From an uncultured Eubacteriales bacterium (lineage in GTDB: Bacteria > Bacillota > Clostridia > Oscillospirales > Acutalibacteraceae), in the NCBI GenBank assembly GCA_900316385.1, contig ONCP01000004.1, forward strand, positions 1 through 64,000: a DNA stretch of 64,000 nucleotides. Direction: 5' to 3'. The notes beneath the pieces are model-generated. The model had not been told where the DNA came from and searched no databases. It saw only the letters and a list, made by a program, of their open reading frames with translations. Every line of letters begins with the position of its first letter. Within the stretch, counting starts at the first letter, position 1. Below, piece after piece: positions 43,240 through 52,051 of this stretch. A program made the position numbers and the translations under genes.

Positions 43240-44433
43240 ATGAGTCATTTTTATCCGGCAGACATTCTTCTTCCTAAGAAAGACATTGAAAAATGGGCGG
43301 TAGTCGCCTGTGATCAGTACACCTCGGAACCCGAGTACTGGGATGACGTTGAGCGTATCGTGGGCGATTGTCCCTCGGCTCTCAACATAATTTTGCCCGA
43401 GGTTTTTCTGAAAAAGGACAATTCGCGACGTATTGAGAAAATCAACGCAACTATGAAGAAGTACATAGAGGAGGGAGTTTTTGAGGAACATAAAAACTCT
43501 ATGATCTATGTTGAGAGACGCGCTCACGGAACCATAAGAAAGGGAGTTGTGGGCTTGGTCGATCTCGAGGAGTACGATTATTCAGCCGACAGCCACGCTC
43601 TTATCAGAGCTACCGAGGCCACCGTAGTCGACAGACTTCCTCCGAGAATAGAGATCAGAAAGAACGCTTCTCTTGAAATGCCGCATATACTTCTGCTTAT
43701 CGACGACCCCGATCGTAGCGTCATTGAGCCGCTCAAGAACAAGAAGTATGATTATACAGAGGCTTACAGCTTTGAATTGATGAAGCGCGGAGGCGGTATC
43801 AAGGGCTGGTTCCTTGATGAAAAGACGATAGCTCAGGTTCAGGACGCGCTTGATAACCTTGTAAAGGGCAGGGGGGATAAGATGCTTTTTGCCGTGGGAG
43901 ACGGAAACCATTCTCTCGCTACGGCAAAGGAGTGTTATAATCTCAACAAAAATCCGCTCAGCCGCTACGCGCTTGTTGAGATAGTCAATATTCACGACGA
44001 GAGCATTCAGTTTGAGCCGATTTACCGCGTTTTGTTCAATATCGATCCGCTTGACTTCATCCGTAGCTTTGAGGAATATACCGAGGAGCACAGCGACGGC
44101 GAGGAGTATCAGCGCTTTAACTTTATCGCTCAGGGCGCCGCGGGAAGCATACACGTTCCCGCGACCGCTAAGCTTCCGATCGGAACGCTTCAGCATTTTA
44201 TTGATATTTACGCGGAAACTCACCCAAAGATGACGGTGGATTATATCCACGGCGCTGATGTTGTGGCTAACCTCAGCAAAACAAAGGGCACGTTGGGATT
44301 TATATTTGACGGTATGTCAAAATCCGAGCTTTTCCCCGCAATCAGAGCCGACGGCTCGCTCCCTAGAAAAACCTTCTCTATGGGTCATGCCGAGGACAAG
44401 CGCTTCTACATTGAAGCAAGAAAAATCAAGTAA
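43240..44433 (+). CDS. DUF1015 family protein
   Basis: 397 residues. It starts MSHFYPADILLPKKDIEKWAVVACDQYTSEPEYW, with KGRGDKMLFAVGDGNHSLATAKECY and GTLGFIFDGMSKSELFPAI, all typical of DUF1015. Some members have free-serine-kinase activity (SerK-like), so ADP-dependent serine phosphorylation is a possibility, unproven here. Strong AAAGGGG site before the ATG; followed by a terminator. Confidence 0.9.
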   Translation: MSHFYPADILLPKKDIEKWAVVACDQYTSEPEYWDDVERIVGDCPSALNIILPEVFLKKDNSRRIEKINATMKKYIEEGVFEEHKNSMIYVERRAHGTIRKGVVGLVDLEEYDYSADSHALIRATEATVVDRLPPRIEIRKNASLEMPHILLLIDDPDRSVIEPLKNKKYDYTEAYSFELMKRGGGIKGWFLDEKTIAQVQDALDNLVKGRGDKMLFAVGDGNHSLATAKECYNLNKNPLSRYALVEIVNIHDESIQFEPIYRVLFNIDPLDFIRSFEEYTEEHSDGEEYQRFNFIAQGAAGSIHVPATAKLPIGTLQHFIDIYAETHPKMTVDYIHGADVVANLSKTKGTLGFIFDGMSKSELFPAIRADGSLPRKTFSMGHAEDKRFYIEARKIK

Positions 44434-44459
44434 AAAAAGGGCTCATTGAGTCCTTTTTT
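44433..44459 (+). terminator. terminator of DUF1015 gene
   Basis: AAAAAGGGCTC-ATT-GAGTCCTTTTTT. Confidence 0.75.
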
Positions 44460-44489
44460 CTTTACTATGTATTATCTGTTACATATATG

Positions 44490-44518
44490 AAAACGGGTAC
44501 CCGATGGATACCCGTTTT
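44490..44518 (-). terminator. terminator of tRNA-Gln(CTG)
   Basis: AAAACGGGTA/TACCCGTTTT stem directly after the tRNA CCA on the minus strand. Confidence 0.75.
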
Positions 44519-44520
44519 AA

Positions 44521-44594
44521 TGGCTGAGGAATAGGGATTCGAACCCCAACAAACAGAGTCAGAGTCTGTCGTGCTACCGTTACACTATTCCTCA
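44521..44594 (-). tRNA. tRNA-Gln (anticodon CTG)
   Basis: 74 bases with encoded CCA; anticodon arm ACAGA-CTCTGAC-TCTGT gives CTG, reading CAG. No attached repeat follows this one, unlike tRNA-Gln(TTG). Confidence 0.93.
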
Positions 44595-44624
44595 ATATTT
44601 ATATGCTCCGCTGAGCACTTTATT

Positions 44625-44652
44625 ATTATATATCAAAATTTCAAAAAGTCAA
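44625..44652 (-). promoter_or_regulatory. promoter of tRNA-Gln(CTG)
   Basis: TTGACT, 16-base spacer, TATAAT on the minus strand. Confidence 0.7.
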
Positions 44653-44685
44653 GTGTTTTTTACAAAAATATTTTTTAATTCGCTC

Positions 44686-44714
44686 TTGCAACGCAGGAAA
44701 AAGTGTGTTATAAT
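44686..44714 (+). promoter_or_regulatory. promoter of tRNA-Pro
   Basis: TTGCAA, 17-base spacer, TATAAT, 17 bases ahead of the tRNA. Confidence 0.8.
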
Positions 44715-44730
44715 AACTCTCGTTGAATAA

Positions 44731-44807
44731 CGAGGTGTGGCTCAGTTTGGTAGAGCGCTGCGTTCGGGACGCAGAGGTCGCAGGTTCAAATCCTGTCACC
44801 TCGACCA
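44731..44807 (+). tRNA. tRNA-Pro (anticodon CGG)
   Basis: 77 bases, CGAGGTG/CACCTCG acceptor stem and encoded CCA; anticodon arm CTGCG-TTCGGGA-CGCAG gives CGG. Confidence 0.95.
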
Positions 44808-44853
44808 TTTTATGGGGCTGTGATAACAGCTCCATATTATATTGTTTAGAATC

Positions 44854-44887
44854 ATAGGAACTTTCAGGGTTCCTATTAATTTTTTTA
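44854..44887 (+). terminator. terminator after tRNA-Pro
   Basis: ATAGGAAC/GTTCCTAT stem with 7-base loop, then TAATTTTTTT; about 45 bases after the tRNA and just before the GtrII-like gene. Confidence 0.7.
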
Positions 44888-44900
44888 AGGTTGATATATT

Positions 44901-46436
44901 ATGACTAAGACATCTTCTTTTTTGGAACCTAAGCTTTGCAGGCTCAAGACGCTTTTGTTTAAGTACAAACCAGTGCTTCTGACAGTGTTGATTACGGGTC
45001 TGCTGTGTTATATGTATGCCTTTACCAATAAGCTGCCGAATCATGACGACGTTTATATGATGTTCACCAAGGGCGTATCACTGGAATCGGGAAGGTGGGG
45101 GCTCGAGCTTATCTCGCTTGTGTTGCCTGATTATTCTATGCCGTGGATTTACGGCTTAGTGTCGATTTTGTTTGTTGCGATCGCGATTTGTTATATCATT
45201 AAGCTTTTTGAAATTAAAAATATGCTTTTGCAGGTCGCTTTGACTGCCGTGATTGTCAGCTTTCCATCTCTTACATCGGCGTTCTCGTATATGTATTTTT
45301 CGTCCGCGTATACTATGGCTTTTATGCTGACGGTTATTTCGGTTTATTTTATCGTAAAGCGCGGTATTTTGAGAAGCGTCATTTCTATATTGCTTCTGGC
45401 TTGTGTTTCGGGTATATATCAAGGCTTTGTCTCTATGGCGTCAGGCTTGATTGTGGTATATTTAGTCAGGCTTTTGGTCTCGGAAAAAATCGAGTTGAAG
45501 GCTATTATTCTCGAGGCGTTGAGATGCGCTGTGATCATGGTGCTTTCACTTTGCCTATATTTTGGGATAACCTTTATGATCTTTGCTGTAACGGGCACAG
45601 GCTACGGACATTACGCCCGCAATAGTATTTCCGCTTTGAACGAGTCTTTTCTGACGCGGCTTTATAATGTTTACGCTATGTTTATACGCGAGTTTCTTCA
45701 TTCGCAGAACGGTCTTGTTAACGGGCTTTTGTGTAAGAGTTTCAACATCGGGGTTGCCGCCTTTGTGACGGTTTCGGGATTAATATTCCTTTTCGGAAAA
45801 AATAAAGCATATAAAAAGATTTTGCTGGTATTTGCCGCAGTGTTATATCCGCTTGCTGTCAATTCTCTTTATCTGATCACACAGCCTAAGGGTGTGCACA
45901 CGCTTGTGGTGTTTAGCTTTATCAGCGTCTATGTCCTTGCGGCGGTGTTCGCGGAGGATATCCTTCCCGAGAACTTTTCGTATAAGTCGGCTTTTAAGGA
46001 CGTTTTGATCGTTCTGCTCTCGGCAATTGCGCTGAAAAACGCCTTTTATGCAAACGAGGCGGCGCTCAGAATGCAGCTTTCCTTTCAAAACACATACTCC
46101 TTCTATACCTCGATCGCGTCCGAGATACAAAACAACCCGCGCTTCAAAAAGGGTATGAAGGTTGCGGTTATAGGAAAGGAAAACGAGAACTTCTATGATT
46201 ACGGGGAGTTCTCCAACATAGAGGATATCAAGGGTATCCAGTGTATGTACGCAGGAATGTATTCCAAGGAGGATTTCTTTAAATATTATATCGGACTTGA
46301 TATCGATTTTGCCTCGGCAAAAGTCGCAAAAAGGCTTTCAAAACGCGAGGCGGTAAGAAAAATGCCTGCTTATCCTTACTATGGATCCATAAAGAAAATC
46401 GGTAACTATATGGTCGTGAAGCTCGAGGATATGTAG
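44901..46436 (+). CDS. GtrII-like membrane glucosyltransferase
   Basis: 511 residues with about ten transmembrane helices. The first outer loop carries NKLPNHDDVYMMF with adjacent acidic residues, as in GtrII/GT-C type glycosyltransferases that use lipid-linked sugars outside the membrane, followed by SLESGRWGLELI. The C-terminal ~110 residues form an external domain. It would modify a cell-surface polymer; donor and acceptor unknown. Weak ribosome site (AAGG) at normal distance. Confidence 0.8.
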   Translation: MTKTSSFLEPKLCRLKTLLFKYKPVLLTVLITGLLCYMYAFTNKLPNHDDVYMMFTKGVSLESGRWGLELISLVLPDYSMPWIYGLVSILFVAIAICYIIKLFEIKNMLLQVALTAVIVSFPSLTSAFSYMYFSSAYTMAFMLTVISVYFIVKRGILRSVISILLLACVSGIYQGFVSMASGLIVVYLVRLLVSEKIELKAIILEALRCAVIMVLSLCLYFGITFMIFAVTGTGYGHYARNSISALNESFLTRLYNVYAMFIREFLHSQNGLVNGLLCKSFNIGVAAFVTVSGLIFLFGKNKAYKKILLVFAAVLYPLAVNSLYLITQPKGVHTLVVFSFISVYVLAAVFAEDILPENFSYKSAFKDVLIVLLSAIALKNAFYANEAALRMQLSFQNTYSFYTSIASEIQNNPRFKKGMKVAVIGKENENFYDYGEFSNIEDIKGIQCMYAGMYSKEDFFKYYIGLDIDFASAKVAKRLSKREAVRKMPAYPYYGSIKKIGNYMVVKLEDM

Positions 46437-46463
46437 ATATCAATTTCAATCTTGTAACTTTGG

Positions 46464-46492
46464 TTGACTTTTGGATATGTTCACCTTATAAT
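46464..46492 (+). promoter_or_regulatory. promoter of the second DUF4358 gene
   Basis: TTGACT, 17-base spacer, TATAAT. Confidence 0.8.
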
Positions 46493-46525
46493 GTGTATAT
46501 CAAAAACGGAAATGGAGAGATAAAT

Positions 46526-47014
46526 ATGAAAAAAATAATCGCATTGACTATGGCAGCTCTTATGATGATCGCCGTATTTGCAGGCTGCGGTTCCGAAAAA
46601 TCCGAGAGCAAGGCAGCTTCTTTAAATGAGGTTCTTACACAGATCAATAAAGATTTCCCTGACGCTACAAAGGGTCTTACAGAGCTTAAGGAAAAATCTG
46701 ACCTCAACCGTTATTACAGCATTGACGAGAGCAAGGTTGACGATTTTGCCGCTGAGATTAACACCGATTCCTCTAAGGCTTCGCTTGAGATCGTCATCGT
46801 AAAGGCTAAGGATTCCGACGCCAGAGATGAAATCAAGGAAAAGCTCACAAACCGTTACAACGCTATTCTCAGTCAGTACGCTTCATACAGCGCCGATCAG
46901 CTCAAGATGGCGAAGGATTGCGGCGTTACCGAGGTCGGAGATAATTATGCTGTGTTGGTCGTTGCCGAGGATTATGACGGTATTACGGAAATCATCAACG
47001 GCAAGCTCGGATAA
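46526..47014 (+). CDS. DUF4358 family lipoprotein (paralogue)
   Basis: 162 residues with lipoprotein signal MKKIIALTMAALMMIAVFAGC and a DUF4358 body (ASLEIVIVKAKDSDARDEIKEKL, NYAVLVVAEDYDGITEII). Similar in size and order to 4509-4985 but in its own monocistronic unit with promoter and terminator. Start at 46526 because GGAGAG lies 6 bases upstream. Function unknown. Confidence 0.85.
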   Translation: MKKIIALTMAALMMIAVFAGCGSEKSESKAASLNEVLTQINKDFPDATKGLTELKEKSDLNRYYSIDESKVDDFAAEINTDSSKASLEIVIVKAKDSDARDEIKEKLTNRYNAILSQYASYSADQLKMAKDCGVTEVGDNYAVLVVAEDYDGITEIINGKLG

Positions 47015-47032
47015 TATTCTGTAACAGAATTA

Positions 47033-47070
47033 AAAAGTCACAACTTTGTAGTTGTGACTTTTGTTTTTTT
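47033..47070 (+). terminator. terminator of the DUF4358 gene
   Basis: AAAAGTCACAACT/AGTTGTGACTTTT stem and seven Ts. The promoter of pcrA overlaps its 3' arm. Confidence 0.85.
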
Positions 47071-47080
47071 ATGGTATAAT
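47052..47080 (+). promoter_or_regulatory. probable promoter of pcrA
   Basis: TTGTGA, 17-base spacer, TATAAT, inside and after the preceding terminator. Confidence 0.55.
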
Positions 47081-47108
47081 CTATCGGATATTGAAAGTAG
47101 GTAAGCGG

Positions 47109-49322
47109 ATGAACATCAAGGATAATTTCAGACATATGAATGAAATGCAGCAGCAGGCGGTGTTTTGCACGGAAGGACCATTGCTGATTCTCGCGGGAGC
47201 CGGTTCGGGAAAGACCACTGTGCTTGTCAATAGGATCGCGTATATACTTCAAAGCGGTCTATGCAGGCCGTGGCAAATTCTCGCGATTACCTTTACAAAT
47301 AAGGCGGCGGGTGAGCTTAAGGAGCGTATCTGTAACGCGGTGCCCGAAGGCGGTGACGATATATGGGCTGCGACCTTTCACTCGACCTGCGCCCGTATTC
47401 TCAGACGGTACGGGGATAGGATCGGTTATTCAAGTCATTTCACCGTCTACGATTCGGCTGATCAGAAAAGTCTTGTAAAGAAAGCGATGGCGCAGCTCAA
47501 CATAGATGAAAAACGCCTTCCTGCGCGTTCCGTGCTTTCTGAGATCTCCAAGGCAAAGGATAAAATGCTCTCTCCCGAGAAGCTTCTTGACAAAGCCTGC
47601 GGCGATTTCCGCAGAGAGCAGATCGCTAAGATTTATCGTATCTACCAAAATGAGCTTCAAAATTCCGACGCTATGGATTTTGACGATATGCTGTGCAACA
47701 CGGTCAGGCTTTTTAAGAAAAATCCCGACGTTCTTGAGTTTTATCAGCGTCAGTTCAAGTACATAATGGTCGATGAGTATCAGGATACCAACAAGGTTCA
47801 GTATAAATTTGTAGCGATGCTTGCCGAAAAATCCGGTAACATCTGTGTTGTAGGTGACGACGACCAGAGTATCTATAAATTCAGAGGAGCTACTATTGAG
47901 AATATCCTCTCCTTTGAGTCAACCTTTAAGAATGCGCGGGTCATCAGACTTGAGCAGAATTATCGAAGCACTAAGAACATTTTGAATGCCGCGAATGAGG
48001 TAATAAGCAACAATACAGAGCGAAAAGGAAAGACGCTTTGGACCGAAAATGCCGAAGGCCGCAAAATCACAGTGCATACCGCCGAATCCGAGCGTGATGA
48101 GGCTATGTATATCGCGGATAAGATTCTCGAAGGCGTCGCAAACGGAAGGAAATTCAGCGATTTTGCCGTGCTTTATCGTATGAACGCTCAGTCAAATACA
48201 CTTGAGCAGGTTTTCTCGCGCTCAAGCATTCCACATCGAATCATCGGCGGACACCGTTTCTACGACCGTGAGGAAATCAAGGATATGACCGCTTATCTGC
48301 GCGTTATAGACAATCCCGACGATAACGTAAGGCTGAACCGAATTATAAATGTTCCGAAGCGCGGTATCGGAAAAACCACGATGGACAGGGCAGGTGAGAT
48401 CGCCGTAACGCAAAACCTAAGTGTTTATCAGGTCATCAAAAACGCGTCGGCTTATCCCGAGCTTTCCAGAGCCGTTGCGAAGTTCAAGCCTTTTCTTGAG
48501 CTTATTGACGGACTGATGGAGGCTCATAACAGCGGTGATTATTCTCTTGCGGAATTATATGAGCTGATACTTGAGCATACCGAGTATGAAGATTATCTTA
48601 GATCCGAAAAGGAGAACGCTGACGTTCGTATCGAGAACATTGAAGAATTAAAGACTAATATCGTCAAATTCGAGGAAGAATACGGCGATGAGGCATCGCT
48701 TTCCGCGTTCCTCGAGGAGATTTCTCTTATGACCGATATTGACAATTATGACGCCGACAGTGATACCGCCGTAATGATGACCCTTCACAGCGCTAAGGGG
48801 CTTGAATTTCCCGTGGTTTTCATTGCCGGAATGGAGGAGGGAGTTTTCCCCGGAGTAGCGGTTTTCTCAAATCCCGACGAGCTGGGCGAAGAGCGCAGGC
48901 TTGCGTATGTGGGTATAACGAGAGCCAAGGAGGAATTGTACCTCACCAAGACCCGCAGCCGTATGCTGTTCGGATCCACAACTCATAACGCACCGTCGCG
49001 GTTTGTCTCGGAAATTCCCGAAAACCTCATCAACAGAACAGGGGAGAGCTTTGGCTTTAAGAAATCAGTCGCGCCATCATTTGCCGAAAGAAGCTCTCAG
49101 CCATATAACTATAACCCCAAGCTTTCGCCTGCTTTTTCAAAGCAGTCTCAAAAGTCCGGCACAACTTATAAGGTCGGTGACTCGGTTTTGCATAAGGTTT
49201 TCGGTAAGGGAATGGTAGTTAAGGCGGAAAAAATGGGTAACGACACAATGCTCGAGATAGTTTTTGAAACCAAAGGTACCAAAACTTTGATGGCAAATTT
49301 CTGCAAAATGGAAAAAATTTGA
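47109..49322 (+). CDS. pcrA: ATP-dependent DNA helicase PcrA/UvrD
   Basis: 737 residues, the PcrA length. Superfamily 1A motifs occur in order: Q motif (MNEMQQQAV), Walker A AGAGSGKTT (residues 30-38), TFTNKAA, DEYQDTNKVQY, GDDDQSIYKFRGA, QNYRST, TLHSAKGLEFPVVF, VGITRAKEELY. The C-terminal tail ends in the small RNAP/UvrB-binding Tudor-like domain (VGDSVLHKVFGKGMVV). It unwinds DNA in repair and removes RecA. Start chosen at the conserved beginning (MNIKDNFRHMNEMQQ). Confidence 0.97.
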   Translation: MNIKDNFRHMNEMQQQAVFCTEGPLLILAGAGSGKTTVLVNRIAYILQSGLCRPWQILAITFTNKAAGELKERICNAVPEGGDDIWAATFHSTCARILRRYGDRIGYSSHFTVYDSADQKSLVKKAMAQLNIDEKRLPARSVLSEISKAKDKMLSPEKLLDKACGDFRREQIAKIYRIYQNELQNSDAMDFDDMLCNTVRLFKKNPDVLEFYQRQFKYIMVDEYQDTNKVQYKFVAMLAEKSGNICVVGDDDQSIYKFRGATIENILSFESTFKNARVIRLEQNYRSTKNILNAANEVISNNTERKGKTLWTENAEGRKITVHTAESERDEAMYIADKILEGVANGRKFSDFAVLYRMNAQSNTLEQVFSRSSIPHRIIGGHRFYDREEIKDMTAYLRVIDNPDDNVRLNRIINVPKRGIGKTTMDRAGEIAVTQNLSVYQVIKNASAYPELSRAVAKFKPFLELIDGLMEAHNSGDYSLAELYELILEHTEYEDYLRSEKENADVRIENIEELKTNIVKFEEEYGDEASLSAFLEEISLMTDIDNYDADSDTAVMMTLHSAKGLEFPVVFIAGMEEGVFPGVAVFSNPDELGEERRLAYVGITRAKEELYLTKTRSRMLFGSTTHNAPSRFVSEIPENLINRTGESFGFKKSVAPSFAERSSQPYNYNPKLSPAFSKQSQKSGTTYKVGDSVLHKVFGKGMVVKAEKMGNDTMLEIVFETKGTKTLMANFCKMEKI

Positions 49323-49350
49323 TATAACACAAAAATAAGTGAACAGAGAA

Positions 49351-49388
49351 AAAAGCTCAAAGCCTGAGATAAACGGCTTTGAGCTTTT
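49351..49388. terminator. bidirectional terminator between pcrA and ilvE
   Basis: AAAGCTCAAAGCC/GGCTTTGAGCTTTT with a 10-base loop. Confidence 0.85.
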
Positions 49389-49406
49389 GTAATGTTTTGG
49401 TTTAGA

Positions 49407-50429
49407 TTATTTGATCTCGTGGATCCAGCCCTCGGGAGCTTCGATCCTGCCCATCTGGATACCCGTGAGAGTATCATAGAGCTTCTTTGTGATGGGCCCC
49501 ATCTCGTCCATACCGCTCGGGAAGCAAATCTCCTCGCCGTGGTCTACGATCTTTCCGACAGGGGAGATAACTGCGGCTGTTCCGCAAAGACCGCACTCTG
49601 CAAAGTCCTTGACTTCCTCAAATTTAACGGGTCTGTGCTCAACCTTGAGTCCGAGATACTTTTCGGCTACTACCATTAGACTTCTTCTTGTGATAGACGG
49701 AAGTATGGAATCCGACTTAGGCGAAACAACAGTGCCGTCCTTTGTTACAAACAGGAAGTTTGCGCCGCCTGTTTCCTCAACGTGGGTGCGGGTTGCCGCG
49801 TCAAGATACATATTTTCGTCAAAGCCCTTTTCGTGAGCGTCAACGATCTGGAAAAGACTCATCGCGTAGTTGAGACCTGCCTTGATGTGACCTGTTCCGT
49901 GAGGCGCGGCGCGGTCATAATCACATACTCTGATCGTGATCGGCTTTGCGCCGCCCTTGAAATAAGGACCAACGGGAGTAACAAATACTCTGAATTGATA
50001 TTCGTCGGCAGGCTTTACGCCGATAACGGGGTTAGTGCCGAAAACATAGGGGCGGATGTAAAGCGTAGCGCCCGAGCCGTAAGGCGGAACGTAATCTATA
50101 TTAGCCTTTACTGTCTTTTCAACAGCGTCTATAAACTTTTCCTCGGAAATAACGGGGATCTCAAGTCTTTTGCAGGAGCTGATAAGCCTTTCGGCGTTCA
50201 GGTCAGGGCGGAAGGTAACGATTCTGCCGTCCTCGGTTGTGTATGCCTTCAAGCCCTCAAATACTGTCTGAGCGTACTGAAGAACACCCGCGCACTCGTT
50301 GAGGACAACGGTGGCGTCCTCTGTGATTTTGCCATCGTCCCATTTTCCTTCCTTAAATTCGGAAACATATCTCTTTTCGGTCTGAATATAACCGAAGCCG
50401 AGGTTTTTCCAATCAATGTTTGCTGCCAT
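49407..50429 (-). CDS. ilvE: branched-chain amino acid aminotransferase
   Basis: 340 residues of fold-type IV PLP enzyme, class II BCAT. Seen are GVLQYAQTVFEGLKAY, FRPDLNAERLISSCKRLEIP, LYIRPYVFGTNP, the PLP-lysine region NYAMSLFQIVDAHEKGFDENMYLDA, and GTAAVISPVGKIV. Final step of valine, leucine and isoleucine synthesis, complementing ilvBNC at 6211-9404. Start at 50429, after AAAGGAAG. Confidence 0.96.
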   Translation of the reverse strand: MAANIDWKNLGFGYIQTEKRYVSEFKEGKWDDGKITEDATVVLNECAGVLQYAQTVFEGLKAYTTEDGRIVTFRPDLNAERLISSCKRLEIPVISEEKFIDAVEKTVKANIDYVPPYGSGATLYIRPYVFGTNPVIGVKPADEYQFRVFVTPVGPYFKGGAKPITIRVCDYDRAAPHGTGHIKAGLNYAMSLFQIVDAHEKGFDENMYLDAATRTHVEETGGANFLFVTKDGTVVSPKSDSILPSITRRSLMVVAEKYLGLKVEHRPVKFEEVKDFAECGLCGTAAVISPVGKIVDHGEEICFPSGMDEMGPITKKLYDTLTGIQMGRIEAPEGWIHEIK

Positions 50430-50472
50430 AGTAAGACTTCCTTTCATTTTGGCATTCGATTTAACACACTAA

Positions 50473-50501
50473 ATTGTATCACCTATTATCTTTACTGTCA
50501 A
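50473..50501 (-). promoter_or_regulatory. promoter of ilvE
   Basis: TTGACA, 17-base spacer, TACAAT on the minus strand. Confidence 0.8.
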
Positions 50502-50602
50502 GAAAATCAAATTAATTTGCATCTTAAAAATTATTTATTATTCTAATTCGGAAATAAAATAACAGCTTGTTCTACTAAAATATAATAAAAGCGGTGATAA
50601 TA

Positions 50603-51685
50603 ATGAAAAAAGTGACAAAAATTGTACTGACAGGCGGTCCCTCAGGCGGAAAGACACACGCTCTAAAGGCGCTTCGTGAGGAGCTGGAAAAACTCGGACT
50701 TGACGTGATCTGTGTTACCGAATCTGCTGAGGGTCTTATATCAGAGGGCTTTGACCGCTCACGTTCCGTGTATGAATTTCAGAAGGAGATAGCTCTATGT
50801 CAGCTTGCGGGAGAGCTTGAAGCGGAAAAACGGGCGAAGGATAACTCTGTCATTATATGTGACAGAGGTCTTATGGATTGCCGCGTTTATCTTGATGATG
50901 AGGAATTTGAAAGGCTGAAGAAGGAACTCGGTTTGACTGATATCGAGCTTCGCGATCGCTATGACGCAGCGTTCCATCTGGACAGTACCTCATCCGATAC
51001 TCAAAGCGAGTATCATTCGGGCAATGTAAGAACCGAAACAAGAGAGCAAGCGGAGCTTCTGAATGAAAAATCGCTCAGAGCTTGGTGCGGCAACCCGCAT
51101 TACAGGTTTATTCCAGTCAAAAGCACCTTTGAGAAAAAACTGGAGCTGTTGCTGAAGGAAGTTAAGGCGTTTCTTGGTATTCCAAAGCCGCTTGAGATTG
51201 AGCGAAAGTTTCTTATCGAGTACCCTGATACTAATAAACTTTTAAGTTTTCCGTGCTGTAAAGTCAAGGTCGAGCAAACGTATCTGTTTGATGCGAACGG
51301 TCGTTACAGGCTTAGAAAACGCGGTGAAAACGGGAGCTTTATCTATATCAAAACCGTTAAAAGAAAGATTTCCGAGACGGTTCGGGAGGAAATCGAGCAA
51401 CGACTCAGCGAAAGTGAATACAACGAGCTTATGAAGTCGGGAAATAAAATCGGAAGTATAAAAAAGGATAGATATTGCTTGATGTACGGCGGCGTTTATT
51501 ACGAGATCGACGTGTTCCCGTTTTGGAAAAATCAGGCGTATCTTGAGATCGAGCTTCACAGTGAGGAAGAGAGGATAGAGCTTCCCGAATTTATTAAAGT
51601 GATTCGCGAGGTTACATATGATCCCGGTTACAAGAACTACGCGTTGTGTATGAAAATCCCCGAGGAAGACTGTAAGAAGCTTTGA
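50603..51685 (+). CDS. AAA nucleotide-kinase-like domain fused to CYTH domain
   Basis: 360 residues. Residues 1-185 form a P-loop kinase-like domain (TGGPSGGKTHALKAL; ICDRGLMDCRVYLD). Residues ~195-360 are a CYTH triphosphate-tunnel domain with its signature ExExK (LEIERKFLIEYPD) and further basic/acidic strands (RYRLRKRGENGS, VYYEIDVFPFW). CYTH proteins hydrolyse inorganic or organic triphosphates. The fusion suggests a two-step reaction on one nucleotide or cofactor; the substrate is unknown. Stand-alone gene before a tRNA cluster. Confidence 0.88.
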   Translation: MKKVTKIVLTGGPSGGKTHALKALREELEKLGLDVICVTESAEGLISEGFDRSRSVYEFQKEIALCQLAGELEAEKRAKDNSVIICDRGLMDCRVYLDDEEFERLKKELGLTDIELRDRYDAAFHLDSTSSDTQSEYHSGNVRTETREQAELLNEKSLRAWCGNPHYRFIPVKSTFEKKLELLLKEVKAFLGIPKPLEIERKFLIEYPDTNKLLSFPCCKVKVEQTYLFDANGRYRLRKRGENGSFIYIKTVKRKISETVREEIEQRLSESEYNELMKSGNKIGSIKKDRYCLMYGGVYYEIDVFPFWKNQAYLEIELHSEEERIELPEFIKVIREVTYDPGYKNYALCMKIPEEDCKKL

Positions 51686-51714
51686 AGAAAAAATAAAATA
51701 TCGGTCGAAAAGTC

Positions 51715-51743
51715 TTGACAAATCAGACCTCTTTAGATATAAT
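51715..51743 (+). promoter_or_regulatory. promoter of the Arg-His-Lys tRNA operon
   Basis: TTGACA, 17-base spacer, TATAAT, 28 bases before tRNA-Arg. Confidence 0.88.
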
Positions 51744-51770
51744 AGTTAGGCTGATTATTTAATCAGATTT

Positions 51771-51847
51771 GCGCCAATAGCTCAGCTGGATAGAGCAACT
51801 GCCTTCTAAGCAGTAGGTCAGGGGTTCGAGTCCCTTTTGGCGCGCCA
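51771..51847 (+). tRNA. tRNA-Arg (anticodon TCT)
   Basis: 77 bases, acceptor GCGCCAA/TTGGCGC, CCA encoded; anticodon arm ACTGC-CTTCTAA-GCAGT gives TCT. Confidence 0.95.
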
Positions 51848-51851
51848 TATG

Positions 51852-51928
51852 GTGGGATTAGCGTAGTTGGTTAACGCGCCAGTTTGTGGCACTGGAGACC
51901 ACCGGTTCGAATCCGGTATTCCACCCCA
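51852..51928 (+). tRNA. tRNA-His (anticodon GTG)
   Basis: 77 bases; acceptor GTGGGAT/ATTCCAC, CCA encoded; anticodon arm CCAGT-TTGTGGC-ACTGG gives GTG. G at 51851 is the expected encoded G-1. Confidence 0.95.
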
Positions 51929-51929
51929 T

Positions 51930-52005
51930 GATCCATTAGCTCAGTTGGCAGAGCACTTGACTTTTAATCAAGGTGTCCGGAGTTCGAATCTCCGATGGAT
52001 CACCA
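51930..52005 (+). tRNA. tRNA-Lys (anticodon TTT)
   Basis: 76 bases; acceptor GATCCAT/ATGGATC, CCA encoded; anticodon arm CTTGA-CTTTTAA-TCAAG gives TTT. The tRNA 3' end and its terminator are duplicated at 52177-52246. Confidence 0.95.
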
Positions 52006-52009
52006 AAAG

Positions 52010-52038
52010 AAAAGGCAGTCCAAAAAGGGCTGCCTTTT
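52010..52038 (+). terminator. terminator of the tRNA operon
   Basis: AAAAGGCAG/CTGCCTTTT stem with 11-base loop, 5 bases after tRNA-Lys. Confidence 0.85.
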
Positions 52039-52051
52039 GTATTGCCATCGG

